The translations under genes and the position numbers were made by a program. From Mycobacterium pinniadriaticum (GTDB taxonomy: Bacteria > Actinomycetota > Actinomycetes > Mycobacteriales > Mycobacteriaceae), in the NCBI RefSeq assembly GCF_026242045.1, contig NZ_JAPJDO010000005.1:124001-188000 (forward strand): a stretch of DNA of 64,000 bases, in the 5' to 3' direction. Under the pieces are notes generated by a model that was not told where the DNA came from, ran no database searches, and saw nothing but the letters and a program-made list of their open reading frames with translations. Below, piece by piece: positions 32,398 through 40,530 of the stretch. Position 1 is the first letter of the stretch, and each line of letters opens with the position of its first letter.

Positions 32398-33341
32398 CGG
32401 CGTGTCCGTAGCGCGTGTGCCAGTACCGGGGCCAGCCGGGGCGCCCACCGTATCGGCTCGAAACCGCCTGCATGCCAGGTGTGTTCGACGATGCCGGCGC
32501 CAGTGAGAAGCTGACCGTCGAGGTGCGTCTCGAACCGGGCGTGGCTCTCGCTGAGCAGCATTCCCGCCTTGAACAGCGCGACGTCACCGATGGCGGCCCC
32601 GGTGATGTCGTACTGTTCGCCGTGCACGTCGCGAATCCTCAGCTGCAGGTCGGCCACCCGATGTGGGCTACGCCAGCGTCGTTGCAGATCGAAGGATTCG
32701 ATGCCCACGCATCGTCGGTCCCGGTAGACGAATCCCGACTGAGTTTGCGAGCCCGGCGCGCCGGTCTGTGAGGCGGTGACCGCGAAGTGCCCGCCGAAGT
32801 GGGCGGATATCCAATCCCAGCCGGCGATGGTGGACCAGTCTCGTGGCCCCCATGATTTGTCCCGGGTGCCGAATCCCGAGATCGAGTACCGCTGACCCGA
32901 GAACTGCGCCGTTCCGGTGACGGTTCCGGGATGCTCGAAGTGCCGGGCGGCGAGCACGTGAGCGCCGCCGGATTCGGCGAAGTCGAACGGCGGAGACAGC
33001 GCGGTCCAGGTGAGGTCGAAATTGTCTCGGCCGGACAGTTCGAGGTGCCACTTGTGGAGTGGCTCGTCCATGCGGAAGGTGAGTCGGCCGACCCGGAATC
33101 CCTGGCCCATCGACGGTGTCGTGGCGACCTTCTGGTTGATCGCGGCATAGACGAACTCCCGCCGCCCGGCGCGCATGGTGATCACCACGGCGTCGGCGGA
33201 GCCGTCGCCGGCGCGGTAGCCGAGGCGGGCGAACCCGATGCCGTCCGGCGTGATCCAGTTGAAGTAGAAGCTCTCTTGCCAATGGTCCAGCTGGTCGGGC
33301 TGGTGGAGCTCTTCGTCACCGCTCGTCAGTGGAGTGATCAT
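32394..33341 (-). CDS. AttH/CrtC-like lipocalin-fold protein (DUF7064/7065 type)
   Basis: The 315-aa protein carries SGFGTRDKSWGPRDWSTIAGWDW (residues about 160-183), the signature of AttH/hydroxyneurosporene-synthase-like proteins that bind or hydrate hydrophobic compounds. The rest is strand-rich with many Trp and Phe and no signal peptide. It is translationally coupled to the PEP-synthase-like gene and divergent from a TetR gene, forming a three-gene cassette. The start is uncertain: ATG 33341 is chosen, with GTG 33347 and TTG 33377 possible. The substrate is unknown; a lipid, terpenoid or drug-like compound is an inference. Confidence 0.7.
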   Translation of the reverse strand: MITPLTSGDEELHQPDQLDHWQESFYFNWITPDGIGFARLGYRAGDGSADAVVITMRAGRREFVYAAINQKVATTPSMGQGFRVGRLTFRMDEPLHKWHLELSGRDNFDLTWTALSPPFDFAESGGAHVLAARHFEHPGTVTGTAQFSGQRYSISGFGTRDKSWGPRDWSTIAGWDWISAHFGGHFAVTASQTGAPGSQTQSGFVYRDRRCVGIESFDLQRRWRSPHRVADLQLRIRDVHGEQYDITGAAIGDVALFKAGMLLSESHARFETHLDGQLLTGAGIVEHTWHAGGFEPIRWAPRLAPVLAHALRTRR

Positions 33342-33353
33342 GCTCACATTCAA

Positions 33354-33384
33354 ATGCAAGCAATTACTCGCTTTCAACTTGCAT
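33354..33384. promoter_or_regulatory. Candidate TetR operator
   Basis: ATGCAAG (33354-33360) and CTTGCAT (33378-33384) form perfect arms around a 17-bp AT-rich spacer between the divergent AttH-like and TetR genes. The site lies just upstream of the TetR -10 and covers its -35 zone. Confidence 0.55.
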
Positions 33385-33390
33385 CCGGAC

Positions 33391-33396
33391 TAGCGT
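33391..33396 (+). promoter_or_regulatory. -10 hexamer of leaderless tetR promoter
   Basis: TAGCGT is followed by seven bases and the ATG at 33404. The candidate operator sits immediately upstream. Confidence 0.55.
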
Positions 33397-33403
33397 CGCG
33401 ACC

Positions 33404-34027
33404 ATGTCGTCCTTGCTGCGCAAACAGCCCCGGCAGCGTCGTGCGGAGGCCACCATCGAGCGCATCGTCGATGCGGGTGCTCGCGTTCTGGTCCAATACG
33501 GCTACGACGGCGCCTCCACCAATCGCATCGCCGAGGCGGCGGGACTGAGTCCGGGCTCGGTCTATCAGTACTTCCGCGACAAGGACGCGATCGTGCTGTC
33601 GGTGGTCGCGCGCCTCAGCGACGACCTGACCAGCAGAATCACCGCCGCAGTGCCGTTGACTACGGCACTGTCGCTAGAAGAGCTGGCGCGAACCGTGGTG
33701 ATCTCACTCGTCGACGCCCTGACCGCCCAAGCCGACCTGCTTGCGGCCTTCCTGGACAGGGTGCCTCGGCAGGCCACCGGTGACCTCTTCGGTGACCTGC
33801 TCAACCGTGCGGCACAGCTGACGTATCTCCAGCTGGTGGCTAACCGCGACGTAGTGCGGCACGAGGATTTCGAGGTCACCACCTGGTTCGTCGTGCAGGC
33901 GACATCGCACCTGGCGTTGCGCTACGTCGTCGACCGGCCGACGATCGCGCGGGAGCGGTTCGTCGACGAACTCACGACATTGTTGCTCGGATACGCCTAT
34001 CGGTCATCGCAGTGCGAGTCGCGGTGA
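33404..34027 (+). CDS. TetR-family regulator of the PEP-synthase-like cassette
   Basis: The 207-aa protein has an N-terminal TetR helix-turn-helix, IERIVDAGARVLVQYGYDGASTNRIAEAAGLSPGSVYQYFRDKDAI (about 18-63), and a variable helical ligand domain. It is divergent from the AttH-like and PEP-synthase-like genes, so it probably represses them and itself through the palindrome at 33354-33384. The ligand is unknown. The ATG is supported by a leaderless -10. It is convergent with qor, six bases apart. Confidence 0.9.
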   Translation: MSSLLRKQPRQRRAEATIERIVDAGARVLVQYGYDGASTNRIAEAAGLSPGSVYQYFRDKDAIVLSVVARLSDDLTSRITAAVPLTTALSLEELARTVVISLVDALTAQADLLAAFLDRVPRQATGDLFGDLLNRAAQLTYLQLVANRDVVRHEDFEVTTWFVVQATSHLALRYVVDRPTIARERFVDELTTLLLGYAYRSSQCESR

Positions 34028-34033
34028 GATCGG

Positions 34034-35008
34034 TCAGGGCACCAGCACGATGGAGCCTGTGGTCTTACGGCCCTGTAGATCTTGGTGCGCCCGGGCGGCA
34101 TCGGCCAGCGGGTAGTGGCCGCCGACCGTGATGGTGATCGACCCGTCGGCGATCGCATCGAGGAGTTCGCCTGCCCGCCAAGCGAATTCGTCTTGCGTGC
34201 GGGTGAAGTGCGCGAGGTTCGGCCGGGTCAGGTATACCGATCCGGCGGCGTTGAGTCGTTGTGGGTCGACCGGTGGCACCGGGCCGCTGGAGGCGCCGAA
34301 CAGCGCCAGTGTGCCCCGGACCGCCAGGCTGGCCAGGCTGGCGTCGAACGTGGTCTTGCCGACCCCGTCGTACACCGCGGCGACCCCGTGGCCATTGGTG
34401 AGGTCGCGGACCTTCGCCGCAAACTCAGCAGGATCCTCGGGATAGTCGAGCACCTCGACGGCACCGGCCCGTCGGGACAATTCGGCCTTCTCCGGGTTGG
34501 ACGCGGTGGTGATCACCCGGGCGCCCAGGCTGGTCGCCCACTGGGTCAGGATCAGCCCGACACCGCCCGCCCCGGCGTGCACGAGCACGAAATCGCGGGC
34601 CTGTACCGCGTACACCGACTTGATCAGGTAGTGCGCCGTCATCCCCTTGAGCAGGGCCGAGGCGATTGCGTCGGAGGGCACCGAGTCGGGTACATAAGCG
34701 ACGAAATCAGCCGGTGCCGTGCAGAATTCGGCATAGGCTCCGGAGGCGGCGGCGGTCACCACCCGGTCGCCCGCCTTGATCGCGGCGACATCGTCCCCGA
34801 CGGCGGCGACGGTGCCGCACACCTCGGTGCCGAGCACGAAGGGCACCTCCCGCGGGTAGAGGCCGGAGCGGAAGTAGGTGTCGATGTAGTTGACGCCGAT
34901 CGCATCGGCCTCGATGAGAACCTCGGTGGGGCCGGGCGTCGGTTTCGGCTTCTCGACGTAATTGAGGACCTCGGGACCGCCGGTCTCGGCGACTTCGATT
35001 GCGCGCAT
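34034..35008 (-). CDS. qor: Quinone oxidoreductase (zinc-free MDR family)
   Basis: The 324-aa protein is an NADPH:quinone reductase of the medium-chain dehydrogenase superfamily. It begins MRAIEVAETGGPEVL, has GVNYIDTYFRSGLYP and the Rossmann motif HAGAGGVGLILTQWA (about 144-158), and lacks the zinc-binding cysteines of alcohol dehydrogenases. The open frame extends upstream over the divergent gene, but ATG 35008 begins the family sequence and leaves 18 bp to the next start. The M. tuberculosis orthologue is Rv1454c. Confidence 0.93.
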   Translation of the reverse strand: MRAIEVAETGGPEVLNYVEKPKPTPGPTEVLIEADAIGVNYIDTYFRSGLYPREVPFVLGTEVCGTVAAVGDDVAAIKAGDRVVTAAASGAYAEFCTAPADFVAYVPDSVPSDAIASALLKGMTAHYLIKSVYAVQARDFVLVHAGAGGVGLILTQWATSLGARVITTASNPEKAELSRRAGAVEVLDYPEDPAEFAAKVRDLTNGHGVAAVYDGVGKTTFDASLASLAVRGTLALFGASSGPVPPVDPQRLNAAGSVYLTRPNLAHFTRTQDEFAWRAGELLDAIADGSITITVGGHYPLADAARAHQDLQGRKTTGSIVLVP

Positions 35009-35013
35009 GTCAC

Positions 35014-35019
35014 TATCAT
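35014..35019 (+). promoter_or_regulatory. -10 hexamer of leaderless ATP-grasp gene promoter
   Basis: TATCAT is followed by seven bases and the GTG at 35027. It lies within the 18-bp gap between the divergent starts of qor and this gene. Confidence 0.6.
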
Positions 35020-35026
35020 CCCCGCT

Positions 35027-35977
35027 GTGAGCCCACCCTCGAAGCTGGCGCGTCCCGACGTGTTCCACCCGAGCATCGTGCTGGCCGGTTGCCCGCAGCT
35101 GGTCGGGGGTGACGGCGACGACGACGGGCTGATCGGCGCATTGCGTCATCGCGGGCTGCACGCCCGTTGGCTGTCCTGGGACGACCCCCAGACCGAGAAG
35201 GCCGACCTGGTGATTCTGCGTGCCGCGTGGGACTACGCCGCCCGTCGGGACGAGTTTCTGGCGTGGACTCACCGGGTGCGCAATCTGTTGAACGCCCCGG
35301 AGGTGGTGGCGTGGAACAGCGATAAGCACTATCTGCGGGATCTCGCCGAGTTGGGCGTGCCCACCGTGGCGTCGTATTTCGTCGAACCGGGCGAGAAGAT
35401 CCGGCTGCCCAAGGGGGAGATCGTGGTCAAGCCCGCGATCGGCGCCGGCTCGATCGACACCGGGCGGTTCGTCGACCATGCCGCCGCCCGCGCACACGTC
35501 GCGGCCCTGCAGGACGCTGGGCGAACCGCGCTGGTGCAGCCCTACGACGCCCGGGTCGAGCAGGGGGAGACCGCGCTGGTGTTCCTCGGCGGCCGGCAGT
35601 CACATGCCTTCGTCAAGGGCCCCATGCTGCCGCCGGAAGGTGAGCAACCCCGACTCGACGAGTCGGGCACCTACGTCGCCGAGAAGCTCTCGTCGGCCGA
35701 TCCGGACTTCGCGATGTGGGATGCCGGAGCCGCCGCATTACAGGCCGCCTGCGGACATCTGGGCATCGACACCAGCGATTTGCTGTACGCCCGCGTCGAT
35801 CTCATCGGCGACGCCGACAGTCCGGTGCTGCTCGAGCTCGAGCTGATCGAGCCGGGACTGGGCTGGGGCCAACTCGACGACGAGACCTGCGAGCAACAGC
35901 AGCGCGTCTTCGCCCTCGAAGTGGAGTCAGCGTGTGAGCGTCTTGGGCTCGGCCCGCTGTCGCATCGACGCCCATAG
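35027..35977 (+). CDS. ATP-grasp domain protein (Rv1455-like)
   Basis: The 316-aa protein has an ATP-grasp fold: ILRAAWDYAARRDEFLAW and WNSDKHYLRDLAELGVPTVAS precede the KGEIVVKPAIGAGSIDTGRF nucleotide loop. The metal-binding end reads LLELELIEPGLGW. Such enzymes ligate a carboxylate to an amine or thiol; no substrate is assigned. GTG 35027 is supported by a leaderless -10; the longer frame upstream is antisense to qor. The 3' end overlaps the convergent ctaA by 51 bp. Confidence 0.85.
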   Translation: MSPPSKLARPDVFHPSIVLAGCPQLVGGDGDDDGLIGALRHRGLHARWLSWDDPQTEKADLVILRAAWDYAARRDEFLAWTHRVRNLLNAPEVVAWNSDKHYLRDLAELGVPTVASYFVEPGEKIRLPKGEIVVKPAIGAGSIDTGRFVDHAAARAHVAALQDAGRTALVQPYDARVEQGETALVFLGGRQSHAFVKGPMLPPEGEQPRLDESGTYVAEKLSSADPDFAMWDAGAAALQAACGHLGIDTSDLLYARVDLIGDADSPVLLELELIEPGLGWGQLDDETCEQQQRVFALEVESACERLGLGPLSHRRP

Positions 35978-36883
35978 CGCGGCGGTGGCCGCCGTGCATG
36001 CCGCGGCACCCCCGACGTGCATGGCCACCAGTGCCGCCGGCACGCCGGTGAAGAACTGCACCACGCCGATCAACCCCTGGGCCACCACCAGAACCACCAG
36101 CACCGCCAGCCGCCGCATGATCAGCCGCGGCGCGAACACCGCCTGCAGGCCGGCGGCCAGCCCGACCAGCAGTGCCAGGTAGGCGATCAGCAGCGTCGAG
36201 TGCATGTGCACCAGTGTGAGGATCTCCACCTCGAGCCGCGGCACGGTGCGCTGCGGGCTCTTGTCGCCCGCGTGCGGGCCCGCCCCGGTGACCAGGGTCC
36301 CGGTCACGAGGGTGGCGGCCAGCGTCAGCGCGCCCAGCAGGGTCAGATGTCGCAGCGGCTTAGGCACCAGAACGGTCGGCAGGCCGTCGTCCGGTTCGCC
36401 GATCTTCACATAGAGCAGCGTGGCCAGCCACACCATCGCCATCGAGGCCAACAAGTGAATCGCGACCGTCCACCACGCCAGCCCGGCCAGCACGGTGATA
36501 CCGCCGAGCACCGCCTGGACCACCGTTGACGCCGGCATCAGCCAGGCATAGACCAGCACCTCGCGACGCCGGCGGGCCCGGGTCACGGCCAGGACGGCCA
36601 GGATCGCGGTGATGACCACCAGGAATGTGATCATCCGGTTGCCGAACTCGACGGCCTGATGGATGCGGGGCACCTCGGCATGTGGCACCGGGACGAAACT
36701 GCCCGGGAAACACTGCGGCCAGGTCGGGCAGCCCAGCCCGGAGGCGGTCACCCGGACGATCGCGCCGGTGACGGCGATACCGCCCTGAGTCAGGATGACC
36801 GCGGCGGCGATGATGCGCTGGGTGCGCAGGCTCGGCAGTGGCAAGAGATCCACCAGCCGCAGGAAAAACCGTCCGACGGGCAC
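35927..36883 (-). CDS. ctaA: Heme A synthase
   Basis: CtaA (COX15 family) oxidises heme O to heme A for cytochrome aa3. The 318-aa protein has about eight membrane helices. Conserved histidines include RIHQAVEFGNRM and the later LVHMHSTLL, and the extracellular loop GLGCPTWPQCFPG carries the paired cysteines. The GTG has TACGAT six bases upstream, as for a leaderless transcript. It overlaps the convergent ATP-grasp gene by 51 bp at the 3' end. Together with ctaB it makes the terminal-oxidase heme. Confidence 0.95.
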   Translation of the reverse strand: MPVGRFFLRLVDLLPLPSLRTQRIIAAAVILTQGGIAVTGAIVRVTASGLGCPTWPQCFPGSFVPVPHAEVPRIHQAVEFGNRMITFLVVITAILAVLAVTRARRRREVLVYAWLMPASTVVQAVLGGITVLAGLAWWTVAIHLLASMAMVWLATLLYVKIGEPDDGLPTVLVPKPLRHLTLLGALTLAATLVTGTLVTGAGPHAGDKSPQRTVPRLEVEILTLVHMHSTLLIAYLALLVGLAAGLQAVFAPRLIMRRLAVLVVLVVAQGLIGVVQFFTGVPAALVAMHVGGAAACTAATAALWASMRQRAEPKTLTR

Positions 36884-36889
36884 CGCCCG

Positions 36890-36895
36890 ATCGTA
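36890..36895 (-). promoter_or_regulatory. -10 hexamer of leaderless ctaA promoter
   Basis: On the minus strand TACGAT is followed by CGGGCG and the GTG at 36883. Confidence 0.5.
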
Positions 36896-36938
36896 GAGGA
36901 CGGCGAACTACGGCCTGTAGTAGGGACTGGTCGCGTGC

Positions 36939-37715
36939 CTAGGTGAACCGGAACCAGCGCAGGGCGGCCAGCGCCGACACGGCACCCCACGCCGCCAGCA
37001 CGGCGACCCCGAACCAGTCCACCGACAACGACATCGCCCGGGTCAGGGTCTCGGTCAGTGCTCCCGACGGCGTCAGCCGCGCCACCCAGGCCAGGCCTCG
37101 CGGAATCGCGTCCGTCTCCAGGGTCAGCGCGCCCAGTCCGGCGAAGACGAACCACAGCAGGTTGGCGACCGCCAGCACGATCTCGGCGCGCAGTGTTCCA
37201 CCGAGCAACAGACCCATCGCGGCGAAGCCGGCGGTGCCCAGGGCGATGACGACCGCACCCAGCAGCAGGCCGGCCGGGTTCGGGCGCCAACCCAACGCCA
37301 GGCCGATGCCGCCGAGCAGCAGGGCCTGCAAGAACACCACCGTCACCACGGCTAGCGATTTGCCGGCGATGATGCCCCACACCGGAAGCGCGGTGGCGCC
37401 CAAACGCTTCAGCGCCCCATAGCGGCGGTCGAAGGCCACGGCGATGGCCTGACCGGTGAACGCGGTGGAGATCACCGCCAGCGCCATGATCGCCGGCACG
37501 AACACCGCCACGCGGTGCGGACCGAATGAGCCCAGCGGCAACACGGTGAGCCCGATCAACAGCGTGATCGGGATGAACATCGTCAGCAACAGCTGTTCGC
37601 CGTTGCGCAGCAACAGTTTCAGCTCCAGGCCGTACTGCGCGGCCAACATCCGCGGCACCGTGCTGGGCCGCGGGTCGGGGGTGAACGTTCCGGGCGGGAA
37701 AAGCTCCGTGGTCAT
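36939..37715 (-). CDS. ABC-2 type exporter permease (Rv1457c-like)
   Basis: The 258-aa protein has six hydrophobic segments of the ABC-2 exporter permease type after a 25-residue polar N terminus; the segment QYGLELKLLLRNGEQLLLTMFIPITLL opens the membrane domain. It lies 28 bp after the ATPase gene on the same strand, so the two form one exporter. The substrate is unknown; the neighbouring mannosyltransferase and ctaA suggest a cell-envelope or heme-related cargo, without proof. Confidence 0.88.
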   Translation of the reverse strand: MTTELFPPGTFTPDPRPSTVPRMLAAQYGLELKLLLRNGEQLLLTMFIPITLLIGLTVLPLGSFGPHRVAVFVPAIMALAVISTAFTGQAIAVAFDRRYGALKRLGATALPVWGIIAGKSLAVVTVVFLQALLLGGIGLALGWRPNPAGLLLGAVVIALGTAGFAAMGLLLGGTLRAEIVLAVANLLWFVFAGLGALTLETDAIPRGLAWVARLTPSGALTETLTRAMSLSVDWFGVAVLAAWGAVSALAALRWFRFT

Positions 37716-37743
37716 GGCGTCACTCGCAAAATCTGCCGATGGC

Positions 37744-38676
37744 TCATGGCCGCAACTCCTTGCCGGTGAGCTCGAGGAATACGTCTTCGAGGCTGCGCTG
37801 CTCGACCCGCACGTCGGTGGCCAACACGTTCAGGCGTGCGCACCACGCCGTCACCGTCGCCAGCACCTGCGGGTCGACCTGACCTTCGACCAGGTATTCG
37901 CCGGGCGAATGTTCCCTGGCCGCATAGCCTTCCGGCAACGCGGCGATCAGCAGTGACAGGTCGAGCCGGCGGGGCGCGGTGAACCGCAACTGGCCTTCGG
38001 CCCCGCCCCGCATCAGCTCGGTCGGTGTGCCGGACGCGACAGCCGAACCGTGGTCGATGATGACGATGCGGTCGGCGAGCTCCTCGGCCTCCTTGAGCTG
38101 GTGGGTGGTCAACACCACCGTCACGCCGTCGCGGCGCAACGCCTCGATGAGCTCCCACACCACCAGCCGCGCGTGGGCGTCCATACCGGCGGTCGGCTCG
38201 TCCAGGAACACCAACTCGGGGCGTCCGACCAGGGCGCACGCCAGCGCGAGTCGCTGCTGCTGGCCACCGGACAGACGGCGATAGGTGGTGCGGGCGGCGT
38301 CCGTCAGCCCCAACGTGTCCAGCAACCACGCGGGATCGAGGGGATCGGCGGCGTACGAGGCCACCAGTCGGAGCATCTCGCCGGCCCGCGCGGCCGGGTA
38401 GCCGCCGCCGCCCTGCAGCATGACGCCGATCCGCTCGCGGACCCGTGCGTTGTCGGCGACCGGGTCCAGGCCCAGCACCTCGATCGTGCCCTCGTCCGGC
38501 CGGACGAATCCTTCGCACATCTCGACCGTGGTCGTCTTGCCCGCCCCGTTGGGGCCCAACAGCGCCAGCACCTCGGCGGCGTGCACCTCGAGGTCGAGGC
38601 TCGACACAGCGGTCGTCGTGCCATATCGCTTGGACACCCCGCGCAGTCGCACGGGGATTTCGCGGCCGGAACTCAC
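37744..38676 (-). CDS. ABC exporter ATPase (Rv1458c-like)
   Basis: The 310-aa ATPase has Walker A LGPNGAGKTTTVEMCEG, Q-loop MLQGGGGYP, signature LSGGQQQRLALACALVGRPELVFLDEP and the H-loop LTTHQLKEAEEL. The C-terminal 90 residues are an accessory domain common in drug- and lipid-exporter ATPases. The start overlaps the mptB stop by four bases and the permease follows after 28 bp. Confidence 0.93.
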   Translation of the reverse strand: MSSGREIPVRLRGVSKRYGTTTAVSSLDLEVHAAEVLALLGPNGAGKTTTVEMCEGFVRPDEGTIEVLGLDPVADNARVRERIGVMLQGGGGYPAARAGEMLRLVASYAADPLDPAWLLDTLGLTDAARTTYRRLSGGQQQRLALACALVGRPELVFLDEPTAGMDAHARLVVWELIEALRRDGVTVVLTTHQLKEAEELADRIVIIDHGSAVASGTPTELMRGGAEGQLRFTAPRRLDLSLLIAALPEGYAAREHSPGEYLVEGQVDPQVLATVTAWCARLNVLATDVRVEQRSLEDVFLELTGKELRP

Positions 38677-40436
38677 GGGGACTCAGCGTATGCGCCGGGC
38701 GCCGGGCGTGGCGCCGGTGGCTCGGTGGGTGGCTTTGTCGGCGGCTCGCCCGACGGTGGATCGGGCTCCTGGCCGCTGAACGTCTCGCCGGTGCCGGGCA
38801 CCCTGCGCCACGGCAGCCGGTTGATCGTCACCGCGATCAGCAGCAGCACGATCAGCGTGCTGGCCAGGGTGGCGTCGACGATCTGGAACAGGGCGAACCG
38901 GTCGCCGTTGGCGGTGGGCCCGAAGATGCCGACCACCAGCGTCACCGCGATGGTGGCGATCCGGAATCCCGGGCGGGTGGCCCAGGCGGCCAGCGGGATG
39001 ATCGCCCACAGCAGGTACCAGGGCTGCACGACGGGGAACAGCAGCACGGTCGCGCCGAGTGCGACACCGAGTCCGCCCACCGGGTGCAGCCGACCCCGCA
39101 GCACGGCCAGCAGCAGCCAGGTGACCGTGATCGTGATGATCAGCACACCGATCGCACGGGTCAGTGACAGCACGGCAGTGGTGTGATCGCCCAGCCCGAG
39201 CAGGATTCCGATCTGCCCGGTTCCGAGTGCCAGCAGGGTCGGCGGTGACATCCAGCTGCGCACCACGTTGGCGGTGCCGAGGGTGAAGATCCAGCCGAAC
39301 CCCAACCCGCTGGCCCATCCGATGACCGCCATCACCACCAGCGACAGCGTCGTCATCAGTGTGGTTGCCAGCAGGAACGCCTTGATGGTCGCGCCCCAGC
39401 GGCGGGCCAGCGCCATGCCGACGAATCCCAACGCCAGTAGGCCGGGGAGTTTGACCTGGGAGGACATCGTGATCAGCACGGCCCCGGCGATCAGCATGGC
39501 CAGCGGTAGCCACGCCGCCCACTGCTCGCGGCCTCGGGGCCAGTGCAGCGGCCGGGGCACCAGAGCACCGGCGGCTCGGTCCGATGTCGCCGGCCCAGCG
39601 GCTCCGGTCACGCCGCGCAGGGCGAACTCCGTGCCGGTGAGCATCAGGCCGAGCATCAGTGCCTCGTTGTGGATGCCGGCCACCAGGTGCATCAGGAGGA
39701 GCGGGTTGGCGGCTCCCAGCCACAGGGCGCTGACCTCGGCGACGCCACAGCGGCGGGCCAGCCGCGGTACCGCCCAGACGATCATTCCGACCCCGATCAG
39801 CACCACCACCCGATGGCTGAGGACGGCCGCGACGATGTTCTCGCCGGTCAGCGCCGAGATTCCGCGGCCGACCCACAGGAACAACGGCCCATAGGGCGCC
39901 GGCGTGTCGCGCCACAAGCTGGGCACCGAGAGGGTGAACACATGATCCAGGCCGAGACCGGGGGCCGGCCCGACCTTGTACGGGTTGAGGCCGATGCGCG
40001 AGATCTGGCTCTGCGCCAGATAGGAGTAAACGTCCTTGCTGTACATCGGCGGTGCGATGAGCAGGGGCACGATCCACAGCAGCAGCGTGTGATCGAGCTG
40101 ACTGCGCGACATGCGCCGGCTGCCGAGTGCGAAGCGGCCCAGCATCAGCCAGGCCAGGGCCATCATGACCGCGCCGGTGGTGGTCATCGTCAGGGAGACG
40201 GTCTGGATGCGCGAGGGCAGATTGAGCAACCGCACCCCGAAGGTGGGATCCTGGACGACGGGGCGGGCGCCGGCGCCGAGGGCTCCGATCGCCATCAACA
40301 CGGTTCCGGTCGCGCCGAAGAGCCGGGTCCGGCGCATCGTGCGGAGTTCGGCGCCGTTGAGCGGCGAGCCCACGGTGCGTTCATCGCCGTGCAAGCGGGC
40401 GATCGACGAACTCAGCGAGCGTTGGCGGGCTGCCAC
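38673..40436 (-). CDS. mptB: Alpha-1,6-mannopyranosyltransferase, polytopic
   Basis: The 587-aa membrane protein is a GT-C fold mannosyltransferase that uses polyprenyl-phosphate mannose outside the membrane. The orthologue Rv1459c/MptB starts the alpha-1,6 mannan core of lipomannan and lipoarabinomannan. There are about 12 hydrophobic segments, and a loop MYSKDVYSYLAQSQISRIGLNPY carries the acidic GT-C motif. I chose the second GTG (40436), because TAGAGT lies six bases upstream; the GTG at 40439 is the alternative. It overlaps the ABC ATPase start and diverges from sufR. Confidence 0.88.
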   Translation of the reverse strand: MAARQRSLSSSIARLHGDERTVGSPLNGAELRTMRRTRLFGATGTVLMAIGALGAGARPVVQDPTFGVRLLNLPSRIQTVSLTMTTTGAVMMALAWLMLGRFALGSRRMSRSQLDHTLLLWIVPLLIAPPMYSKDVYSYLAQSQISRIGLNPYKVGPAPGLGLDHVFTLSVPSLWRDTPAPYGPLFLWVGRGISALTGENIVAAVLSHRVVVLIGVGMIVWAVPRLARRCGVAEVSALWLGAANPLLLMHLVAGIHNEALMLGLMLTGTEFALRGVTGAAGPATSDRAAGALVPRPLHWPRGREQWAAWLPLAMLIAGAVLITMSSQVKLPGLLALGFVGMALARRWGATIKAFLLATTLMTTLSLVVMAVIGWASGLGFGWIFTLGTANVVRSWMSPPTLLALGTGQIGILLGLGDHTTAVLSLTRAIGVLIITITVTWLLLAVLRGRLHPVGGLGVALGATVLLFPVVQPWYLLWAIIPLAAWATRPGFRIATIAVTLVVGIFGPTANGDRFALFQIVDATLASTLIVLLLIAVTINRLPWRRVPGTGETFSGQEPDPPSGEPPTKPPTEPPAPRPAPGAYAESP

Positions 40437-40442
40437 CACAGC

Positions 40443-40448
40443 ACTCTA
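40443..40448 (-). promoter_or_regulatory. -10 hexamer of leaderless mptB promoter
   Basis: On the minus strand TAGAGT is followed by GCTGTG and a GTG at 40436, supporting the second of two adjacent GTG codons as the start. Confidence 0.45.
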
Positions 40449-40515
40449 ACCGCCGGGATTTCGGCCCCCAGCCTGCTAAGGGTGCCCTTGCTAGACCTGT
40501 CCGGCGAATTGCGTA

Positions 40516-40530
40516 ACACTGGTGTTGTGA
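40516..40530 (+). promoter_or_regulatory. Candidate SufR operator
   Basis: ACACT-GGTGT-TGTGA matches the ACACT-N5-TGTGA element that I recall for mycobacterial SufR. It overlaps the sufR GTG at 40527, so binding would block both transcription and translation start. An AACAC/GTGTT palindrome is nested in it. Confidence 0.6.
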
